Positions 54,815-62,000 of a stretch of DNA of 62,000 nucleotides are shown piece after piece. Both the position numbers and the translations under genes were made by a program. The notes below the pieces were generated by a model. The model saw only the letters and a list, made by a program, of their open reading frames with translations. It searched no databases and had not been told where the DNA came from. The stretch's first letter is position 1, and every line of letters starts with the position of its first letter. Source of the DNA: Zygnema cylindricum (taxonomy: Eukaryota; Streptophyta; Zygnematophyceae; Zygnematales; Zygnemataceae); the NCBI GenBank assembly GCA_037447655.1, contig JBBHKE010002614.1, positions 146,786-208,785 of the forward strand, written 5' to 3'.

Positions 54815-57360
54815 TCAATTTTAACTTCAGTTTTAGTCCACATTTTTCTCTGCAATATTTCAATTTAGGAGAGGGCACTAGTTTTGTCATCATATCAGCC
54901 ACCAATTCCTCATCAGATTTATTTACAATATTCACAATCTTATTCTCAACTTTTTCCCTCACAAAACTCAATCTTATGTCCATATGCTTAGCTTTGAAAT
55001 GATGTTTTGGATTAGCTGCAATTGCAATGGCAACTTAATCATCACAAAACACGTCATGCACTCCCTCTTTCATATACCCCAATGATTGCAACAAAAACTT
55101 TACCCACATCAATTCTTTCACAGCAGAACAAGAGGCCATGTACTCAGCCTCCATAGTAGACTGAGCCACCACCTTTTGTTGCTTACTGCTCCAACAGCAT
55201 GTACCTTCCCCCACATACAACACATGCCCAGAAGTGCATCTTCTCATAGGTGCGTCCCCATAACTGGCATCATTCCAAGTAGTGATTTCAGTGTGCTCCC
55301 CTCCCATATGCAACCATAACTCTCTAGTTCCCACTAGATAACTCATGACTCTCTTGGCTGCCTCCCAGTCTCACTTCTTAGGATCATTAAGACTTATACT
55401 GAGTACTCCAACTGCTGCCGATATGTGCGGCCTGGTAGAGTTCATAAAATAGATCAAACTTCTTACGACCTGTCTATAAGGGATAGACTTCATAAACTCT
55501 CTCTCCTCTAGACTCATCTGATCGTCTAAGATCATCACTCCTCCTTTACATACCCATCACTTACTTTTTCAAGTCTATGGGAGTGCTACAAGTGTTAGCC
55601 TTTTCCATTTGGAATTTCTCAAGCATATTACCTATTGCTTCTTTCTGAGTAAGTCTGATAATCTTTTTCTCCCTATCTATCTTCATTTGGATCCCCAAAA
55701 TGTATCTTGCCTCACCTAAATCCTTCATATCAAATCTGCTTCGAAGATCTTTCTTTAGCCTATTATCTTTTCCAAAGATTTACTCAACACAAGCAGATCA
55801 TCCATATAAATTGCAATAAAAATGACACCATTTTAATCTTCAAACATATAGATAGAAAGGTCAAAGCTGATCCGGATATATCCCAGACCAGTGAGAAACT
55901 CAACTAGTTTTTTATTCCTACGACCTGTCTATAAGGGATAGAATTCATAAACTCTTTCTCCTCTAGACTCATTTGATCATCTAAGATCATCACTCCTCAT
56001 TCTACATTCCCATCACTTACTTTTTTCAAGTCCATGGGAGTGCTACAAGTATTAGCCTTTTCGATTTGGAATTTCTCAAGCCTATTACCTATTGCTTCTT
56101 TCTGAGTAAGTCTGATAATCTTTTTCTCCCTATCTATCTCCATTTGGATCCCCAAAATGTATCTTGCCTCAACTAAATCCTTCATATCAAATCTGCTTCG
56201 AAGATCTTTCTTTAGCCTATTAATCTTTTTCAAAGATTTACTCAACACAAGCAGATCATCCATGTAAATTGCAATAAAAATGACAACATTTTTATCTTCA
56301 AATATATAGATAGAATAGTCAGAGCTGATCCGGATATATCCTAGACCAGTGAGAAACTCATCTAGTTTTTTATTCCACTATCAGGTTGCCTGCTTAAGTC
56401 CATTCAATGACTTTATGAGCCTGCAGACTATGCTCTCTTCCCCATTCTCCACGAATTCCTCTGGTTGCCGCATGAAGATTTCTTCCTGTAACTCACCATT
56501 GAGAAATGCGGTCTTAATATCTATCTGATGAATTTCCATGTCTTTCGCTGCTGTTAGACTGAGGAGAATCCATACTGATGGGAACCGAACAACTGGAACA
56601 AACGTCTCCTCATAGTCAATCCCCTCTTTTTGGGTGAACCCCTTTGCTACCAAACGAGCCTTATATCTCTTAATAATATTATATGGGTTCAGTTTTTGTT
56701 TAAACACCCATTTAGAGCCAATCGGTTTTTCTGTCAGGAGGAGAGTCCGCTAGTTCCCAAGTATTTACTTCTATGATAGAGGCCATCTTATCATTTATGG
56801 CTCTAATCCATTTGTCTTTCTCCTGATTGTTTACTACTTCCGAGTATGACTGAGGCTCATATGGGTGAGATAGCTTAGTTACCTTCTGAGCCGCCTGTTT
56901 TTCTTGGATCCTTTTGCTGCTCTTTCTCCCCCTTTGAAACTCCGAAGCTGGGATGGAGGGAAGTACTGGATTTCTCCTTACTGTCTTATTGGCTCCCCTA
57001 TCCATGGAAGCCGGTTTTGGTCCCTCCTCGCCTATCTCTTTGATGTCCATAAGAATATGTGACGTTTCCGGTGGATTGCATGTGTCTTGGATCTCCCCTG
57101 AATCTTTCACTCATGTCCCTTTCGAGAAGGATGGAGTCCTTGTCATTTTCAGACTCAAACCTTATTCTTATCTTTTTGGTATATTTAAAAGGGTCAAATG
57201 ATTTCCTTTTATCCATGACAATTAGGTGTTTGACCAGAATGATATCTCTCTTTGCTAAGTCATAGACTCTATATCCCTAAACATCATCATCATATCCTAC
57301 AAAGTATCCGCGTTTTCCCTTAGCATCTAGTTTCCAGTTTTTCTTATCCATATCAAGACT
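54815..57360 (-). pseudogene. Copia-2 reverse transcriptase and RNase H region
   Basis: Minus-strand pieces: a linker with SYSEVVNNQEKDKWIRAIND, then RYKARLVAKGFTQKEGIDYE, IHQIDIKTAFLNGELQEE, LNGLKQA and the catalytic M-D-D-L-L (56263). Next comes ARYILGIQMEIDREKKIIRL, and RNase H at 55346-55035 (WNDASYGDAPM; AQSTMEAEYMA). The tail near 54900-54830 still shows KHMDIRLSFVREK and ADMMTKLVPSP in one frame. Several frameshifts are present, and about 450 bp of RT are tandemly duplicated (55468-55917 and 55918-56369). Confidence 0.8.
55468..56369 (-). repeat. About 450-bp tandem duplication within Copia-2 RT
   Basis: Plus-strand copies both begin CTACGACCTGTCTATAAGGG or nearly so and both end GAGAAACTCA(A/T)CTAG plus TTTTTTATTCC. 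The copies differ by a few percent. The duplication breaks the RT frame. Confidence 0.8.
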
Positions 57361-57974
57361 CTAAACTTGGTTACCGATTACTTTAAGGTGAGAGATATCT
57401 GGTTTTCTTCCAACCCATCTCTCATAAGGTGTCATTCCTTTTACAGCTGAGGTAAGGACTCTATTCTTATTGTAGTTGGCACAGTTCATGGCCTCTGCCC
57501 AAAATCTCTTTCCTATTTTCTTGTCGGCCAACATACTACATGCACTACCTCCTACTGTTCCATTCAACCTCTCAGCTACCCCGTTTTGTTCCGGGTTATA
57601 TGGTACGGTTCTTTGGTGTTGAACTCCCTCAACTCTCAAGTATTCCTCAAACTGGTTAGAGGTATATTCCCCCCCATTATCACTCCTTATCCTCTTAATG
57701 GGGGTTCCATCAACATCTCACTCTAAGCTTTACATTCTTTGAAGTGAGTTGATGCTTCAGACTTAGTTTTTAGGAAGTAGACTCTAGAGTATCTATACCA
57801 GTCATCGGTTATTGTAAACATAAACCTCTTTCCTCCAACCAAAGGCACTTTTGCAGGTCCCCATATATTTGTGTGGACAAGATCTAGTACTTTCTCACCT
57901 CTATATGTGGCGGCTTTGGGAAAGGGAAGTCTGTGAGCCTTACCTTGAGCACAGCCACTACAATCATCCATCAT
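57361..57974 (-). pseudogene. Copia-2 integrase
   Basis: Zinc region ends C-S-G-C. The core has VHTNIWGPAKV, where the first catalytic Asp (normally H-x-D-I-W-G) is Asn. Then TDDWYRYSRVYFLKTKSEA and, after a break near 57720-57640, YNPEQNGVAERLNGTV with the third acidic residue kept. GMTPYERWVGRKPDISHLKV closes the domain. Confidence 0.8.
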
Positions 57975-59005
57975 TTAATTATCCCCAAACTGAATGCATT
58001 TTACTACCCCAAGCTTTTTCATTTCCCTCAACGTATCAAAATGCACATGCCCCAATCGTTTATGCCAAATCATCAACTTAGGAACACCAACATAGTAAGC
58101 AATCTTCTTTTCATTACTCAGGTTAAACCTAAACATTCCTTGGCTACCCTTATCGGCCGTGAAGTAAACTTCATCCCCATACTTAGTTGTGAAGACTCCC
58201 TTTTTAGTGAAGGTATCAAACTCTTTGTCATCTAACACAGACGTAAAGACAAGATTTCTACTCAACTGAGGAATGTAGAGTACATCTGAGAATGTGAGTA
58301 TAGAAGTCTTACCCTCTACTAAGACTTTCAGATCTACTGATCCCACTAGATCTGTAGTAACCACTCTCCCATCCCCATACTTTATTTCTACCGTAGGGAT
58401 TTTCCTTAGCTTAGTGAAGAGGTCCTTGTCACGACACATATGCATGGATGCACTAGAGTCGATGATCCATCCTTCCTGTGGACCTTCCAAAATTGCTCCA
58501 AAGGCACACTTCTGTCTTCGAGGAATCTCTTTCTCCTTCAGACTCTTGTCAAGAAGAAGCTCCCCATCCCTAGAGGACTCGTCCTCAGTCTCTCCTGTCA
58601 CATTTGTGACCAAAAGTACCTTTTTCTTCTTTCCGGAAAAACCCCCTCTATGGTTCTTTTAGAGCCTCAACTCCGATAGCTTGACAAAATCCGCGATAAA
58701 GTGTCCCGGCTTTTTGCATAAATGACATAGGCCCTTTGGGGCCTCGGTCCTTCAGGCTGAACTCTTTCTCCTTTGTATGGTTTTTTCGGGTCCGGTTTCC
58801 ACTTGTCCCCTCCGGCGGCTAGAGCTTGAACGCTCTTTCCACCTCTCCTGATTTCAATCGTGTTCTCCTACACAAGTATCATGCGGACCACTGTATTCCA
58901 CTTCTAGGAACTATCACTCATTTCTTGTACTTTGTATATTATAGTCTCATACTCGTCGGGTAACTTCATGATGAGAGTGTTAACCTTCATCTTCATTGTA
59001 CCTGT
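57975..59005 (-). pseudogene. Copia-2 zinc knuckle and protease region
   Basis: Near 58735-58690 a CCHC motif reads CHLCKKPGHFIAD with the last Cys replaced by Phe. A frameshift separates it from the protease frame (58613-57975). The protease active site normally D-S/T-G-A is D-S-S-A here. Pre-integrase MIWHKRLGHVHFDTLREM is intact. Confidence 0.75.
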
Positions 59006-59673
59006 CTATCCGGCACTCTCCATCTCCATAAACAAATAAAAAAGATCATTACAGTAGTTTAACATCTTTCCCCCTTTGTAAGTATAATTTACCAACTTTT
59101 GCTTTGCCAATTGGAGCTCCTGAATTGAACAAGCTCTATAGATCTCTATCAAACCCACCCACAACTCCTTGGCCTTGTAAACCTGAAGGTGAGGAGATGC
59201 CAAAGCTTGTGTGAGGTGTCTCAAAATGAAGTTTTTAGCAGCCATGTTGGTGTCTTCCCACATTTGAGTATCGGTCTCCACGATCTTCACGATCGCCGCT
59301 CGGGTATCGTGGGAATAAAAGCAATAGAAGTATGAGGTCTCATTTTATTTCCCCTTTTCGGACACACTGCTGTCCTCATCATCTGCCTCCTCTGCTGCAG
59401 TAGATGTTGCTAAAAAAAACCTTATTCCACCAAATCCCGGTAGTGTTCCCTGAGGTGGAGGTTTCACTTGTCCACTAACAATACCCCAGTATCGTTTATC
59501 ACACAAAGCCCATGTCATCTTGGATTCCCAATAGATGAACCCTGATCCATTGAAGATGGGCACCCAAGAGGGTGGGTCCATAACCTGCAATTCTGTGTCC
59601 TCCATTGGAGGCTTCCGAATAGATAAACCCTGATCCATTGAAAATGGGCACCCTAGAGGGTGGGCCCATAACC
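59006..59673 (-). pseudogene. Copia-2 gag
   Basis: Starts near the PBS. PPSWVPIFNGSGFIYWESKM and KRYWGIVSGQ show the F-N-G...W...I-V-x-G gag pattern. Then ILRHLTQALASPHLQVYKAK and LQLAKQKLVNYTYKGGKM follow. An 88-bp tandem duplication at 59586-59761 copied the LTR end, PBS and first gag codons and shifts the frame. Confidence 0.75.
59659..59673 (-). other. Copia-2 primer-binding site for half tRNA-iMet
   Basis: The minus strand reads GGTTATGGGCCCACC immediately after the LTR end. This is the complement of 15 nt (GGTGGGCCCATAACC) of the anticodon arm of the plant initiator-Met tRNA as I remember it. Drosophila copia is the known example of priming by a 5' half of this tRNA. Confidence 0.75.
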
Positions 59674-59973
59674 TGCAATTTTTTGTCCTCCATTGGACTA
59701 CAAAATTCAGGAAGCCTCTAGATAGTTATTAACTAACCCACTTTCAATGGCAACCACTGCTACCCAAGTAGACAATGTGATCGCACGCGTGTGCGGCGTG
59801 GACTCCCTTGAGTCTGTAGGAAAAAGAATCTCTAAAAACGCCCAATTAGGTGATAAGTTATGAGGCAGTAAAAATGCTAATTTGTACACACTCTCAAAGA
59901 GAGAGGTGACTACCTACCAAAATTTACTAAGTTCTGATTCCCTCTAATAACTCCTATCTATTGAAGTACGGAC

Positions 59974-61181
59974 TGAAACTCTGAGACCTCCATTGGCCCT
60001 CAGAGTAGCAGATCCAAAGAAGCTAATCTAGATAGTGCCGACTCTAAGTTAATATAAACCCAAATGACTGACCCTTTGACAGTCACAATCCCAATATAGA
60101 TTCACCCCTGTGAAATAACACTTTCTGTGTGCTCAGTTCCACCACAGAATGCAAAGTTAGAATATGAGATTTGGACACATTCACCCACTTTGACTTTCCC
60201 TTATAAATGCAGCCACCCTGGCAGACAAAAACTCTGACCGACTACACCCCTGTGTAGCCTGGACTCCCCTGAGTCCGCAGCAAAAAGAATCACTGAAAAT
60301 GGTCAAGTAAATTGATAGTTATGGCTGGCCAAAGTTTGCCATTTATACAGAGTGCTCTCTGGGAGAGGCAGCTGCCTACCCAAAATTTTCTAAGTCCTAT
60401 TCCCTCTCTAAAACTCTATCTACTGAAGTACGGCACCAATCAAATTACTGTGTCGTACAGAAAAGTACAGGTGCCGGTGTACTTTATATACGGCCATTGT
60501 ACGACATGGCCAAAATGTCGACACGTGTCAAATCAGGATTAGTTCCTGTAATCTCCGGAATTCCCGTAATCCAATGTTATTACGCCACGTGTTATCTGAC
60601 GTGGCAAAGACCGTAAAACGCCAAAAGTACATTTCCGTGATCGCGGCGCCTATCGCGGCCGTCCGATCAAAACCGGCTATAATCCTAGCCGCTGAAATTC
60701 GTCGCGCGGTATTCGTTTCGCTATCGAAACAAATGCGCGGTATTTGTTTCGCTATCGAAACAAATGCGCGGTATCCGTTCTGTCCACATACCGTACTTCG
60801 TACTGAATCAAACTGTATCTATGTACAAAGTATCTATAAGCCGTTAAACGGATTTATCTACATATAAAGATTTATATATTTATCAAACCCTATATATCGT
60901 AATATCATTCCTAGACTTAACGGCTAGAGCTAACGGCTAATGCCGGTTGACGAACGGTAGATACCAGGATCAATTCCTGTGTCTGTCAACTAACTTTTGG
61001 TAAGTCTACTTAATTCACCCCCTGTCTTCTCTAGAGAGCCTACGCAGCCATGGCTCTAGCTCCCTATCCAGCCTTCAGTGACTACAACAAGTGTGGGGGC
61101 TTGGATAGGGGAGTTAGAGGCAGACCGCCTCAGCTCTTTTTCTATCCTAATACAGACCTAGAAAATACTCAAATATCAACA
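59974..61181 (-). mobile_element. Solo LTR nested in the Copia-2 5' LTR
   Basis: A 1208-bp unit (minus-strand sense TGTTGATATTTGAG...GAGTTTCA) with perfect duplications CGGAC (59969-59973 and 61182-61186). Closely related to the solo LTR at 52828. Confidence 0.85.
60905..60992 (+). other. tRNA-like module in the nested solo LTR (60.9 kb)
   Basis: Box-A-like ACGGCTAGAGCTAACGG, then T-arm CCAGG-ATCAATT-CCTGT (one mismatch) enclosed by TTGACGAAC...GTCTGTCAA (one mismatch, one G-U). Confidence 0.5.
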
Positions 61182-61627
61182 CGGACCTATCAAAATACTC
61201 TACCGTACCAAAAAGTGCTACTGTCGGTGTACCTTTTGTACGACCTATGTACGACAAGGCTATTAAGCGGATGCCTGTCCACTTTTCACTCGTCCGTACG
61301 TTCCTCGAAATTCCCGCGACCAAATGTTATCTCTCCACATGGCGCCATGTCATGCCACGTCACTAAATGCCAAAGTGACCATTTCGGGATTTCGACGATG
61401 ATGTGCGCCATTAGATATGAACCAAAATGCAATCTCAGCTGTCATAAATACTTGTGTAATATTCGTTTCGCTGTCGAAACAAAATGCGTGGTATCCGTTT
61501 CGAAATAGTATCGTACTTCGTATTTTACAAAACTGTATCTATGCATGTCGTATACAGTTTCAGTTAAATGATTTCGTTCACTCTTAAATAAATGTATATA
61601 TCTATCATACCCTATAGCATGTAGCAT

Positions 61628-61712
61628 TGGTCTTGGTCTAATAGGATAAAGCTGACCGCTACCAGCCAACTTGACGGACGGCATATACCGGGATCAAGTC
61701 TTGGGTCCGTCA
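61628..61712 (+). other. tRNA-like module in the Copia-2 5' LTR
   Basis: Box-A-like TCTAATAGGATAAAGCTG, then T-arm CCGGG-ATCAAGT-CTTGG (5 bp, two G-U) enclosed by a perfect 8-bp stem TGACGGAC (61672-61679) and GTCCGTCA (61705-61712). Confidence 0.55.
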
Positions 61713-62000
61713 GAATTCTTTTTAGTAACCTACTAAAAATAATTGCCTGTTGAACTAAGGCAGCCATGGTTCAACCACCCTCTCTATCCTTTAGTGACTA
61801 CAACAATTATGGGGGCTAGAGAGAGGAGGTGGAGGCAGGTTGTCCGTCCTATTCTTTTCCTTTTATACTAACATATTTATACCTAGAAAATACTCTAGAA
61901 ATCTATTAATTTCAACAATTTTTCTGATATAAATCACTAAATTGATAACCGACGATGATTGACCGTAAATTCTACAGCCATCCGTACGGATGACAGCGAT

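Larger units (their letters stand above)
52571..61917 (-). mobile_element. Copia-2: defective Ty1/Copia element with tRNA-like LTRs and half-tRNA PBS
   Basis: Minus-strand element. 5' LTR is 61917-59674 and 3' LTR is 54797-52571; without nested insertions they are about 1031 and 1029 bp. LTRs begin TGTTGAAATTAAT; the 5' LTR ends AATTGCA. Outer flanks ATTTT (after 61917) and AGTTT (before 52571) are a likely 5-bp duplication with one mismatch, and the low end is less certain. The PBS is complementary to the anticodon arm of initiator-Met tRNA. A purine tract (rich in AAAAGATAAGGGGAT) abuts the 3' LTR. Domains in order: gag, knuckle, protease, integrase, RT, RNase H, all damaged. Confidence 0.85.
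59674..61917 (-). repeat. Copia-2 5' LTR, split by a solo LTR
   Basis: Starts TGTTGAAATTAATAG at 61917 and ends AATTGCA at 59674, next to the PBS. Interrupted by 59974-61181. Confidence 0.85.

Overview
The window looks like nuclear DNA of a green-plant-lineage (streptophyte) eukaryote. Genes have GT-AG introns, there are no operons or Shine-Dalgarno patterns, Ty1/Copia and Ty3/Gypsy (chromovirus) elements abound, and one Copia primer-binding site matches 15 nt of the plant-type initiator-Met tRNA anticodon arm. The species cannot be named from sequence alone. Long polypurine/polypyrimidine tracts, many built on a GGGAGA hexamer, run through introns, spacers and even exons. LAYOUT. 1-6.5 kb: a minus-strand multi-exon gene of unknown family (Gln/His-rich N-terminus, Gly/Glu repeats, Cys-rich exon 5). 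Five exons join in consistent reading phase; the 3' end is unresolved. 6.5-16.1 kb: spacer filled with small DNA transposons (a TA-flanked MITE family, hAT-type MITEs) and a decayed gag fragment. 16.2-19.9 kb: a plus-strand three-exon gene for an F-box protein with an FBA (Fbs/FBXO2/FBXO6-type, glycan-binding) domain, preceded by a 5'-UTR intron and a 7-codon uORF. 20-33.5 kb: relics (a frameshifted reverse-transcriptase-like C-terminus, a decayed Copia integrase), more MITEs, minisatellites, a solo LTR with perfect target duplication, a long foldback, and G/C-rich tracts. 33.6-34.2 kb: a complete 541-bp TRIM (miniature LTR retrotransposon) whose LTRs each contain a cloverleaf-forming tRNA-like sequence. 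34.6-48.9 kb: a defective Copia element (647-bp LTRs, TSD AGAAA) whose gag is split by a 1.07-kb solo LTR and by a young, apparently intact 7.36-kb Gypsy chromovirus (518-bp LTRs, 7 differences between them, TSD CTCGG) that carries an extra 393-codon ORF after pol. 48.9-52 kb: AT-rich, CT-rich and minisatellite DNA. 52.1-52.5 kb: hAT MITE with 8-bp TSD. 52.6-61.9 kb: a minus-strand defective Copia element with roughly 1.03-kb LTRs; each LTR has been hit independently by a solo LTR of a related family. HOW THE PARTS RELATE. The two host genes are typical genes embedded in a retrotransposon graveyard. The most unusual theme is tRNA: tRNA-like modules sit inside the LTRs of the TRIM (sense) and of the large Copia/solo-LTR family (antisense); that Copia family is primed by a half-tRNA site, while the other LTR elements use the ordinary 3' end of the initiator tRNA. 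A second theme is intron growth by tandem duplication of exon edges, seen in both host genes.
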